The notes below the pieces were generated by a model. It saw only the letters and a list, made by a program, of their open reading frames with translations. It was not told where the DNA came from and searched no databases. DNA of 35,329 nt from CAZUHN01 sp964620535. Its GTDB lineage: Bacteria > UBA8248. Where the stretch lies: contig CAZUHN010000069.1 of assembly GCA_964620535.1 (NCBI GenBank), positions 1 to 35,329 of the forward strand, in the 5' to 3' direction. Below are positions 25,174 through 32,593 of this stretch, in pieces (within the stretch, counting starts at the first letter, position 1; every line of letters begins with the position of its first letter). Made by a program: the position numbers and the translations under genes.

Positions 25174-25275
25174 GGATTTGGTCTTCCAACGGCAATGGAC
25201 AGAGAAATTCCTGGGCCAAAGGCCAGTCTAGCATAAAGTTCGCCTCTCAACGGACCGGAGCGCCCCGGTTTTCCA

Positions 25276-25310
25276 CCGCCTCCGCCGGGCGGAACCGGGC
25301 CGGGAGGCGG
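25276..25310. repeat. Inverted repeat between aminotransferase and nfeD genes
   Basis: CCGCCTCC (25276-25283) and GGAGGCGG (25303-25310), perfect eight-pair arms around a GC-rich 19-base loop. No T tract follows; a role in ending the upstream transcript is possible. Confidence 0.3.
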
Positions 25311-25479
25311 AAACGGTCTACGAGACGAACGGTGCGGCTTAGTTCAGCCCTGCGGTCCGGGCGCGGAACCGGCCGGCGATCCACCGTGGCCCTCCTCTCC
25401 GCCCGCCCGGAAGTTCCCGCTTCAAATTATTCCGTATCGGCGGACAGGTGCCAACCAGCCACGAACGAAGGGTGTGAAT

Positions 25480-26883
25480 TCAGGACCGAGCGGCGCCGAG
25501 GAGAAGTTCGTCGATGATGCCAAGGGCGGCGTTGATATCCGCCTCGCCGATGACGAGCGGGGGGAGGAAGGCTAGGACGTTTCCGTACTGGCCGCCCGGA
25601 TAAAAGAGAAGGCCCTTTTCGACGGCGGCGGCGCTGAGATCCCGGGCGAGGGGAAGGGGCTCGCGCGAGGCGCGGTCCGCGACGAGCTCGGCCGCCACCA
25701 TGAGTCCCCGGCCGCGCACTTCGCCGATGGTGGGGTGGTGCTCGGCCAGCTCCTCGAGGCGCTTGAGGAAATACGCGCCCATCTTTTCCGCGCGCGCACC
25801 GAGCCGCTCTTCCTCGTAGATCTCGAGGGCGGCGAGGCCGGCCGCGCAGGAGACCGGACTCCCCCCGTAGGTGGTCCCTTCGGAGCGGTGGCCGGAATCG
25901 TCCGCGATCTTTTCCTTCGCCACGCACGCAGCGAGGGGGAAGCCGCCCGAGATGGACTTCCCGAGCACGATGAGGTCGGGATCGACTCCGTCGTGCTCGA
26001 AGGCGAAGGCCCGGCCGGTACGGTGGAAACCGCTCATTACCTCGTCGGCGATGAAGAGGATGCCGTGGCGGGCGCACAGGCCGTGCAGCCCCCGAAGGAA
26101 TCCCGCCGGGGCGGGGATCATTCCCCCGTTTCCCTGGACCGCCTCGACGATGACGGCCGCCACCCCGCCCCATCCCCCCGCCGGATTCTCCAAATAACTT
26201 TCGATGAGGCGAAGGATGCCCTCGACGCAGGCGACGGGGTCGTCCCCGAAGGGGCTGCGGTAGAGGTAGGGGTAGGGGACGTGGTGGGCGCCCGGGACGA
26301 GGGTCCCGAGGCCCTGGCGTTGCGCCCCCCGCGCGGTGAGGGCGAGCGCGCCGGAGGTCCGGCCGTGGAAGCCGCCCTGGAAGGCCACGATTTCCTGCCG
26401 CCCTGTGGCCCGGCGCGCGAGTTTGATTGCCATCTCAGCGGCCTCGCTCCCCGAGGTGGCCATGAGCATCTTCTTGGGCGCGGGCCCGGGGACGAGGGAG
26501 AGCACCTTTTCCATGAGCCGGGTCCGAGGCGGAGAGCCCACCGACATCGCCTGCTGGATCTTTTCGGCCTGGGCGCAGGCGGCGGCCACGATCTTGGGGT
26601 GGCTGTGCCCCGCGTTGAGGGAGCCGAACCCGCCCGCGAAATCGAGAAAGAGGTTTCCGTCCACATCCTCGACGGCCGCCCCCCGGCCGCGCTCCATGAC
26701 CACCGCCTCGGGGCTGAGGCCGAAGCTGAGGGCAGGCTTTCCCTCGACCCGGCGCAGGTGCTCGAGGTGCGCCCGCGTCTTGGGGCCGGGATGGGGGGTC
26801 CGGATCTGGGGCGCGCGCACGGAGGTTCGCTCCCTCGCAAGGGGAATGGACGGGGCATCCGCGTTCAAAATATTGCCTGTCAT
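25480..26883 (-). CDS. Class III PLP-dependent aminotransferase
   Basis: 467 residues from ATG 26883. The fold-type I family transfers an amino group between an omega-amino compound or amino acid and a 2-oxo acid. Motifs: DFAGGFGSLNAGHSHPKIV at about 81-99, the phosphate-binding SGSEAAEMAIKLAR near 144-157, FHGRTSGALALT, the PLP-ring Asp280 in FIADEVMSGFHRTG, and the Schiff-base Lys309 in LIVLGKSISGGFPL. Closest by eye to 4-aminobutyrate, diaminobutyrate or acetylornithine transaminases; the acceptor cannot be fixed. It is divergent from an MFS transporter, with only 106 bases between the starts, so the two may be co-regulated. Confidence 0.92.
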   Translation of the reverse strand: MTGNILNADAPSIPLARERTSVRAPQIRTPHPGPKTRAHLEHLRRVEGKPALSFGLSPEAVVMERGRGAAVEDVDGNLFLDFAGGFGSLNAGHSHPKIVAAACAQAEKIQQAMSVGSPPRTRLMEKVLSLVPGPAPKKMLMATSGSEAAEMAIKLARRATGRQEIVAFQGGFHGRTSGALALTARGAQRQGLGTLVPGAHHVPYPYLYRSPFGDDPVACVEGILRLIESYLENPAGGWGGVAAVIVEAVQGNGGMIPAPAGFLRGLHGLCARHGILFIADEVMSGFHRTGRAFAFEHDGVDPDLIVLGKSISGGFPLAACVAKEKIADDSGHRSEGTTYGGSPVSCAAGLAALEIYEEERLGARAEKMGAYFLKRLEELAEHHPTIGEVRGRGLMVAAELVADRASREPLPLARDLSAAAVEKGLLFYPGGQYGNVLAFLPPLVIGEADINAALGIIDELLLGAARS

Positions 26884-26922
26884 CTCATTATGCCCGCCGC
26901 CCCGCACCGCGGGCAATCTTCG

Positions 26923-26951
26923 TTGACCCTGCGGAGTCCCCCTGATACCTT
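26923..26951 (+). promoter_or_regulatory. Candidate promoter of the MFS transporter gene
   Basis: TTGACC (26923-26928, five of six), a 17-base spacer and TACCTT (26946-26951, weak). It lies 39 bases before the TTG start, inside the short divergent region shared with the aminotransferase gene. Confidence 0.35.
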
Positions 26952-26989
26952 CTGATGGGTTTTTTTCGCCGCGCACCCAAGGGGGAACT

Positions 26990-28261
26990 TTGACGAGGGC
27001 ATCCGATCCGCGATCCCGCATCTACTACGGCTGGTACGTCATCGCCGCATCTTTTCTCATCATCTTCTTCACCCAGTCGATCCGCAACTCATTCGGGATC
27101 TATTTCAAAGCCATCATCGCGGAATACAGCTGGAGCCGGGCGCAACTTTCCCTCCCGGTGGCCTTCTCGCTCATCCTCTTCGGAGCCCTCCAGCCGATCG
27201 CGGGCCTGCTGGTCGCGCGCTATGGCGCAAGGGCCGTGATGACGGTCTCCGTTCTCATCATGAGCATCGGCTTCCTAGGGATGAGCCAGATAGACTCGCT
27301 CCTCGGCATCTACATCTTCTTCGGGGTTCTGGTCGCGATCGGGGGGGCGGGAACCAGCTTCACCCCCATCACCAGCCTCCTCGCAAACTGGTTCCAGGAG
27401 CGGCGCGGCACGGCCTACTCAATCGCCAGTACGGGAGCGAGCATTGGCCAGCTCGTGGGGATCCCCCTGCTCGTGCTGTTTCTGGCCTGGGCGGGCTGGC
27501 GCGGCTCCTTCGTCTGGATGGGAATCGTCCTCCTGGCCATCCTGATTCCGATTTGCTTCTTCGTCGTCCGGAACCGGCCGGAGGACATCGGCCTCGCCCC
27601 GGAGGCGGAAAAGGGGGGCGGGGGCGGAAACCTGTTCCAGCGGCAGGTTCCTTACGATCTCCCCTGGGTACAGTGCCTCGTGAAACCGCCCTTCCTCCTG
27701 CTCGTGGCGAGCTTTTTCACCTGTGGCTTCACGGTGACCATCATGTCGGTCCACTGGATTCCCTTCGCGACCGACGTGGGCTTCTCGACCGCCGTGGCCG
27801 CCACCGCCTTCGCCCTGGGGGGCGGCCTCAACACGGTGGGCACCCTCGTGGTGGGGCCCCTCTCGGACCGGATGGGGCGGAAAATCCCCCTGAGCTTCAT
27901 CTACCTCCTGCGCGGGGTGGCCTTCCTTCTCTTCATTCCGCTGAAGAACGACTTCACCGTCTGGCTCGTCCCCATGATGATCGGCTTCTCGTGGATCGCC
28001 ACCGTGCCTCTCACCTCGGCCCTCACCGGAGATTTTTTCGGACCGAAGAACGTGGGAGTGCTCTTCGGCCTAGTCACCCTAAGCCACCAGCTGGGCTCGG
28101 GCCTGAGCGCCTGGCTAAGCGGCTATATCTTCGACCTCACCGGTAGCTACGACATCGCCTTCGCGCTCGGGGGGTATCTCTGCTTCCAGGCGGCGCTCCT
28201 CGTCTACCTCATCAAGGAGGGGGAAACCAAAATTCCTCCGGCCGTGCCCCTGCCCGCCTAA
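26990..28261 (+). CDS. MFS transporter (oxalate/formate antiporter or monocarboxylate-type)
   Basis: 423 residues with 12 predicted helices. The TTG start at 26990 is supported by GGGGGA five bases upstream and by the IYYGWYVIAASFLIIFF opening typical of this MFS branch; no later Met precedes that helix. The MFS loop 2-3 signature is degenerate (LVARYGARAVMTVSVLIMS), and the loop 8-9 repeat is GPLSDRMGRKIPLSFIYLLR. The family carries organic anions. Gene order suggests that it handles a substrate or product of the divergent aminotransferase. Thirteen percent or so of the gap to the next gene (28262-28349) is a small CCGC-ATT-GCGG hairpin just after the stop. Confidence 0.88.
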   Translation: MTRASDPRSRIYYGWYVIAASFLIIFFTQSIRNSFGIYFKAIIAEYSWSRAQLSLPVAFSLILFGALQPIAGLLVARYGARAVMTVSVLIMSIGFLGMSQIDSLLGIYIFFGVLVAIGGAGTSFTPITSLLANWFQERRGTAYSIASTGASIGQLVGIPLLVLFLAWAGWRGSFVWMGIVLLAILIPICFFVVRNRPEDIGLAPEAEKGGGGGNLFQRQVPYDLPWVQCLVKPPFLLLVASFFTCGFTVTIMSVHWIPFATDVGFSTAVAATAFALGGGLNTVGTLVVGPLSDRMGRKIPLSFIYLLRGVAFLLFIPLKNDFTVWLVPMMIGFSWIATVPLTSALTGDFFGPKNVGVLFGLVTLSHQLGSGLSAWLSGYIFDLTGSYDIAFALGGYLCFQAALLVYLIKEGETKIPPAVPLPA

Positions 28262-28349
28262 CGCCGCATTGCGGGGGGCGGTCTCCTCTGCCATAATTCC
28301 TCCCGCTATCCCCGAAGTATAGGCGAAAAAACTCCCCTGTAGGGCTGCG

Positions 28350-29693
28350 ATGAAATACTACTGCTGGTTCCAATGCATCAACCCCGACTGCCGGGAAACC
28401 TATTCCATCTTCGAAGCGGTGTACCGGTGCCGCTCCTGCGACAGCCTCCTGGATGTGACCCACGACATCGAGATCCTGCGCCAGCGGAGCGCCTCGGAGT
28501 GGCGCCACCACTTCGACGACCGCTACAAGCGGAACATCTGGCCCTACGGGAGCACCGTCTGGGGCAAGAAAGAGTGGATCTGCCCCCTCATCGAAGACGA
28601 GAACATCGTCTCCTTCTACGAGGGGGGAACGAACCTGTTCTGGGCCAACCGCCTCGGGGCGGAAATCGGCCTCACCGACCTGTGGATCAAGCAGTGCGGG
28701 AACAGCCACACCGGCTCCTTCAAGGACCTGGGGATGACTGTCCTCGTCTCGGCCGTCCGGCAGATGATGACGGACGGCAAGAAGGTCCGCGCGGTGGCCT
28801 GCGCCTCGACCGGGGACACCTCGGCCTCCCTCGCAGCCTACTGCGCCGCAGCCGACATCCCGGCCATCGTCTTTCTCCCGCGGAACAAGGTCTCGACGGC
28901 CCAGCTCATCCAGCCCATCGCCAACGGCGCAACCGTGATGTCCATCGACACTGACTTCGACGGATGTATGCGGATCGTTCAGAAGATCTGCGAGGACCAG
29001 GACATCTACCTCGCCAACAGCATGAACTCCCTGCGCATCGAAGGGCAGAAGACCATCAGCATCGAGCTCACCCAGCAGTTCGACTGGGAAGTCCCCGACC
29101 TGATCATCATCCCCGGCGGAAACCTGGGGAACGTGAGCGCGCTCGGAAAAGGCTTCCTCCAGCTGCGCGACGTCGGTATCATCGACCGCCTTCCCCGGAT
29201 CATCTGCGCCCAGGCCGAGAACGCGAACCCGCTCTATCGCAGCTACCTCAAAGGGTTCGAGGAATACGCGCCGGTGGAGGCGAAGCCCACCCTCGCCACC
29301 GCCATCCAGATCGGAAGCCCGGTGAGCATCCAGCGCGCCGTCGAAACGCTCAAGACTTTCAACGGGGCGGTGGAGCAGGCCTCCGAGGACGAACTCGCCA
29401 ACGCAGCCGCCCGCGCCGACCGCACCGGCATGTACAACTGCCCCCACACCGGCGTCGCGCTCGCCGTTCTGGAAAAGCTGGTGGCGCGGAGGGAGGTGAG
29501 AAAAAACGAGCGAGTCGTCGTCATCTCCACCGCCCACGGGCTCAAGTTCACCGAGTTCAAAATCCGCTACCACCAGGGCGAGGTCGAGGACGTGGCGTCC
29601 CAGCACGCGAACGACCCCATCGAACTACCCGACGACATCGAGGCAGTCCAGGAGGCGGTGGAAAAACGACTCAGCACCGTGGTCGCACCGTGA
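28350..29693 (+). CDS. thrC: Threonine synthase
   Basis: 447 residues. It converts O-phosphohomoserine to threonine with PLP. An N-terminal zinc-ribbon-like segment has Cys9, Cys14, Cys27 and Cys30 (INPDCRETYS, YRCRSC). The fold-type II core has the PLP Lys125 in HTGSFKDLGMTV, ACASTGDTSASLAAYCA, FLPRNKVSTAQLIQP and the glycine-rich phosphate loop IIPGGNLGNVSA. The late TGMYNCPHTGVAL and VVVISTAHGLKFTEFK are standard for the enzyme. Its TGA overlaps a possible GTG start of the next gene, so the pair is probably one operon joining threonine and sulphur amino-acid metabolism. Confidence 0.93.
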   Translation: MKYYCWFQCINPDCRETYSIFEAVYRCRSCDSLLDVTHDIEILRQRSASEWRHHFDDRYKRNIWPYGSTVWGKKEWICPLIEDENIVSFYEGGTNLFWANRLGAEIGLTDLWIKQCGNSHTGSFKDLGMTVLVSAVRQMMTDGKKVRAVACASTGDTSASLAAYCAAADIPAIVFLPRNKVSTAQLIQPIANGATVMSIDTDFDGCMRIVQKICEDQDIYLANSMNSLRIEGQKTISIELTQQFDWEVPDLIIIPGGNLGNVSALGKGFLQLRDVGIIDRLPRIICAQAENANPLYRSYLKGFEEYAPVEAKPTLATAIQIGSPVSIQRAVETLKTFNGAVEQASEDELANAAARADRTGMYNCPHTGVALAVLEKLVARREVRKNERVVVISTAHGLKFTEFKIRYHQGEVEDVASQHANDPIELPDDIEAVQEAVEKRLSTVVAP

Positions 29694-29710
29694 CCCCTCC
29701 CGGAAACCCC

Positions 29711-30901
29711 ATGCGCGAGCCCTCCAAGAAAAAAAGCCCGCCGGTTTCCGATCCGCCGGAGACCCGCGAAGATCGGCGGTTCGCGCACAACTCCCTCGTT
29801 CCCCCCATCTTCCAGAGCGCCACCTTCCCCTTCGAGCGCGCTGCCGACCTGGCCGCCTTTCACGCCGGCGAGCTAGACGCCTTTTTTTACAGCCGCTACG
29901 GAAACCCCACCCAGACCGCCGCCGAAGCGCGCCTGGCCCGGCTCGAGGGCGCGGAGTGCTCCCTTCTCTTCGCCAGCGGCATGGCCGCGGTCTCCTCTGT
30001 CCTCCTTCCCCTCCTCGCCCCGGGGGCGCGCCTGGTCATCCCCGCCGAGTGCTACCGGCACTCGCGGGATTTCGCCGAGGGGATCCTCGCCCGCTACGGC
30101 GTCCTGGTGGAAAGGCTCGCGGAAAACACCCTGGAGGCGCTCTCAGACAAAGCCGAAGGGAGCGTGCGGGTGCTCTTCGTCGAGATACCCTCCAACCCTA
30201 CGATGCGCATCCCCGATCTCGCCCGCCTGGCGGAGTGGGCTCGTTCCCGCGGCGCCAAGCTCGTCGTGGACGCGACCATCGCCTCTCCGGCTCTCCTGCG
30301 GCCCTTGGATCACGGCGCGGACCTGGTTCTCCACAGCGCGACAAAGTACCTCTCGGGCCACAACGACCTCATGGCCGGGGCCGTCTCCGGGGAACAGGTC
30401 CTCATCGACCCACTCAAGGAAGCGCAGGCCCTCCTCGGATCCATCATCAGCCCGCACACGGCCTTCCTGCTCGACCGAGGGATGAAGACCCTCGCGTTGC
30501 GCCTGGAGCGGCAGAGCGAGACGGCCCTGCGGCTCGCGGAATATCTAAGCGGGGTCAAGAAAGTGGAGCGCGTCCACTACCCCGGCCTTCCCTCCCACCC
30601 CGATCACGAAACCGCGCGGCGATACCTGAAGGCGTTCGGCGCCCTGGTGAGCTTCGAGATGCGAGGAGGGCCGGATGCGGCCGACCGGCTCGTGGACGAG
30701 CTGCGCGTTCCGGTCCTCGCCGCCGGATTCGGCGGAACCGAAAGCCAGGCCGAGCACCACGCGAAAATGGCCTTCGCCGACCTCGGCCTCGAAGGGGCGA
30801 AGGCCCGGGGGGTCACCCCCGGTCTCATCCGGTTTGCGGTGGGAATCGAAGACTATGAAGTTTTGCGGGAAGATCTGAAAAGAGCGTTCCGTAATATTTG
30901 A
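29711..30901 (+). CDS. Cys/Met metabolism PLP enzyme (cystathionine gamma-synthase/lyase family)
   Basis: 396 residues from ATG 29711. An in-frame GTG at 29690 overlaps the threonine synthase stop (GTGA) and is an equally possible, coupled start; the frame is open much further upstream, but that part is antisense-free shadow of thrC. Family motifs: PPIFQSATFPFE, the PLP-phosphate loop YSRYGNPTQTAAEARLARLE, FASGMAAVSS, VEIPSNPTMRIPDL, the Schiff-base Lys212 in LHSATKYLSGHNDLMAG, and the C-terminal GFGGTESQAEHH and LIRFAVGIEDYE. Such enzymes make or cleave cystathionine or homocysteine. With thrC next to it, a trans-sulphuration step drawing on the homoserine branch is likely. Confidence 0.92.
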   Translation: MREPSKKKSPPVSDPPETREDRRFAHNSLVPPIFQSATFPFERAADLAAFHAGELDAFFYSRYGNPTQTAAEARLARLEGAECSLLFASGMAAVSSVLLPLLAPGARLVIPAECYRHSRDFAEGILARYGVLVERLAENTLEALSDKAEGSVRVLFVEIPSNPTMRIPDLARLAEWARSRGAKLVVDATIASPALLRPLDHGADLVLHSATKYLSGHNDLMAGAVSGEQVLIDPLKEAQALLGSIISPHTAFLLDRGMKTLALRLERQSETALRLAEYLSGVKKVERVHYPGLPSHPDHETARRYLKAFGALVSFEMRGGPDAADRLVDELRVPVLAAGFGGTESQAEHHAKMAFADLGLEGAKARGVTPGLIRFAVGIEDYEVLREDLKRAFRNI

Positions 30902-30957
30902 TAACCGGCTTCGCTAACGCTTTCTCCGCGCTTCTAGCCCTTCCTTTTCGGCCGAAC

Positions 30958-31566
30958 CTAGCGCCCGACGAGCCAAATAGATCGCACCCACATTTTCTTT
31001 CCCTTCCAACGTCCCGTTTGAACCTCGACCCGGGTGAAGCCGCGGTCATCGCCTGAAAGCGTCCGCACGCGCGTTCCCGGCGGAAGGGTGTAGGGAGCCC
31101 GCTTCCCCTTCGGCGCGCGGTAGCCCCCCGCGTAGTTGAGGGGAAGGCCGCGGTACGATCTCCGGATGAACATGACCCGGATCGCCGGGGAGGGCTTCAC
31201 CACTGGCGGTTTTTTTACAGCCATCTTCGGGGAGGCCGCTTGTTTTTTTTGGAGCTTTTTCGCGGCCTCCTGCCGCATCCCGCCTGCGGAACTTTTCACC
31301 AGGGAAAGGGCGTCCCGAATTTGCAGGCGGGCTTCGTTGATCATCTTCCCGTGGTTCGCCAGGATCTGGGTGTGCGCGAGCATCTGCTTGCGGATAAACT
31401 GCATCTCCGCATTCCGTTTCGTCAGGTCCTTTTGGTAATCATCGGCGAGAACCACAAGCCCGCAGCCGGACATCGCGACCGCAAAGGCGGCAAGAAGAAG
31501 ATATTTCGTGAGATTCAGGAGAGTATCCTCGTAATTGAATCCGTCCCGCGGCATTTCTCCTTTCAT
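30958..31566 (-). CDS. Putative lipoprotein with coiled coil and SH3-like C-terminal domain
   Basis: 202 residues. The start at 31566 forms an ATGA overlap with the stop of the kinase-like/BON gene, so it is translationally coupled; ATG 31578 and 31554 are alternatives. A signal peptide ends in a lipobox AMSGC with Cys35. A helical segment follows (DDYQKDLTKRNAEMQFIRKQ and further, likely coiled coil), then a Lys/Pro-rich linker (KKPPVVKPSP). The last 70 residues resemble a bacterial SH3 fold: YRGLPLNYAGGYRAPKGK, PPGTRVRTLSGDDRGFTRVE, VRSIWLV. Such proteins sit in the outer membrane or periplasm and bind peptidoglycan or envelope partners. No exact family recognised. Confidence 0.7.
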   Translation of the reverse strand: MKGEMPRDGFNYEDTLLNLTKYLLLAAFAVAMSGCGLVVLADDYQKDLTKRNAEMQFIRKQMLAHTQILANHGKMINEARLQIRDALSLVKSSAGGMRQEAAKKLQKKQAASPKMAVKKPPVVKPSPAIRVMFIRRSYRGLPLNYAGGYRAPKGKRAPYTLPPGTRVRTLSGDDRGFTRVEVQTGRWKGKKMWVRSIWLVGR

Positions 31567-32396
31567 ACCGGATACCATCCCTCAATGGGTGGTATAATGA
31601 CCAGTTCGCTGATCAAGCCTTTGACGCCATCACTCCCCTGCACGAGGCTCTCGGCGACATCCTTCTCCTCGTCGCTGTTCACCCTGCCGTGCAACCGAAC
31701 GCGGCCCGTCGCGGGACAGTCGACCGAGATGCCGCTCGCATCAATCCGCACGTCCGTCATCAGGAGGGCCTTGATCTTCTGGGCGTAAGCGAGATTTTTC
31801 AATGTTTCCGACGAGGCGGGGCTTTCGTTGGCGAATTTACTGCTCTTTATGAATGAAATGATGAGGCGAACGGCGCTTTCCTCAGACATCTGGCCGGCAT
31901 TGATCACCACATCAAAATCACAGGGATTTCCCCACACTGCGTCGAAAAAGTATTTGGTATAGGAGAGCCGTTCCTGGTCGTTATGTCTTATGAACTCATC
32001 TGCCATCGAAGCGGAAATGCCCTCCCGATCGACGAGCCGTCTCTGGCGATCCTCATCGGACGCGATGAAGCGCACGCGAAATACGCCCGGGATACCTTTC
32101 AGGAGGATGCTGCCACCGCGGCCGAGAATGGCGACATTATTATTGATGGCGGATTCGAACACGATGGCCCGCATGATGTCGAGATAGATGAGTTGCCGGT
32201 CGCGGAAAAACCGCTCGATGAGGGCGGGGGGCCGCTCGTCCACCTTTTCGAGCTCCTCTCGGACGTACCCGTACGTTTGTGCGGCGGCGGCAAACCCTTC
32301 GTTGTCGAGAAGGTCCCAGCCGCACTGGTCGGCCACTTTCTTCGCGATCGCGTCGCCGCCGCTACCGATTTCCCGGGATACCGTCAGGACAGCCAT
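31563..32396 (-). CDS. Cytidylate-kinase-like protein fused to a C-terminal BON domain
   Basis: 277 residues from ATG 32396. TAGGAG lies 10-11 bases upstream and overlaps the stop codon of the small gene before it. The first 190 residues are a cytidylate_kin2-type P-loop domain: MAVLTVSREIGSGGDAIAKK, DLLDNEGFAAAAQTYG, AILGRGGSILLKG, VRFIASDEDRQRRLVDREGI and the lid-like DQERLSYTKYFFD. The last 75 residues match a BON domain: IKALLMTDVRIDASGISVDC, GRVRLHGRVNSDEEKDVAES, GVKGLISELVI. BON domains usually bind phospholipid or membranes in periplasmic or osmotic-stress proteins. A kinase-like fold with a BON tail is an uncommon pairing. No signal peptide, so it is cytoplasmic. Substrate unknown. 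Confidence 0.78.
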   Translation of the reverse strand: MAVLTVSREIGSGGDAIAKKVADQCGWDLLDNEGFAAAAQTYGYVREELEKVDERPPALIERFFRDRQLIYLDIMRAIVFESAINNNVAILGRGGSILLKGIPGVFRVRFIASDEDRQRRLVDREGISASMADEFIRHNDQERLSYTKYFFDAVWGNPCDFDVVINAGQMSEESAVRLIISFIKSSKFANESPASSETLKNLAYAQKIKALLMTDVRIDASGISVDCPATGRVRLHGRVNSDEEKDVAESLVQGSDGVKGLISELVIIPPIEGWYPV

Positions 32397-32409
32397 TGGG
32401 GATCGTCTC

Positions 32410-32568
32410 CTAGCAGGAGAAAAGCTGGGCGGTGGAGTCGGGAGAGAGAAGCTGCTTCCCCTTCCCGGGGGGCCGGCTCTCAATTATCTTATCAGTGTAC
32501 TTCCTAATGGTCGTGCACTCGCCCAAGATCGTCAAGGCGACCAGAAATGCCCAATAATACCTGCGCAT
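32410..32568 (-). CDS. Small 52-residue secreted or membrane-anchored protein
   Basis: ATG at 32568 follows AAAGGA by about seven bases. It encodes MRRYYWAFLVALTILGECTT, then a charged tail ending TAQLFSC and TAG. The N-terminus is a short signal sequence: basic MRR, hydrophobic core, then LGEC, which resembles a lipobox although Glu before the Cys is atypical. The stop codon lies inside the TAGGAG ribosome binding site of the following kinase-like/BON gene. It sits in the 197-base gap between the bactofilin-TPR gene and that gene, on the same strand. No family recognised. Confidence 0.55.
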   Translation of the reverse strand: MRRYYWAFLVALTILGECTTIRKYTDKIIESRPPGKGKQLLSPDSTAQLFSC

Positions 32569-32593
32569 TGAGGAATCCTTTCCCAGGCGCCGT

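Noticed and set aside
23854..25236. Long plus-strand open frame (460 codons) opposite nfeD
   Set aside because: Composition is that of an antisense shadow (His/Asp/Arg/Gly-rich); nfeD on the minus strand has all its motifs.
28964..29710. Upstream extension of the Cys/Met enzyme frame inside thrC
   Set aside because: The extension is Arg/Pro-rich out-of-frame translation of threonine synthase; the enzyme's own N-terminus begins near 29690-29711.
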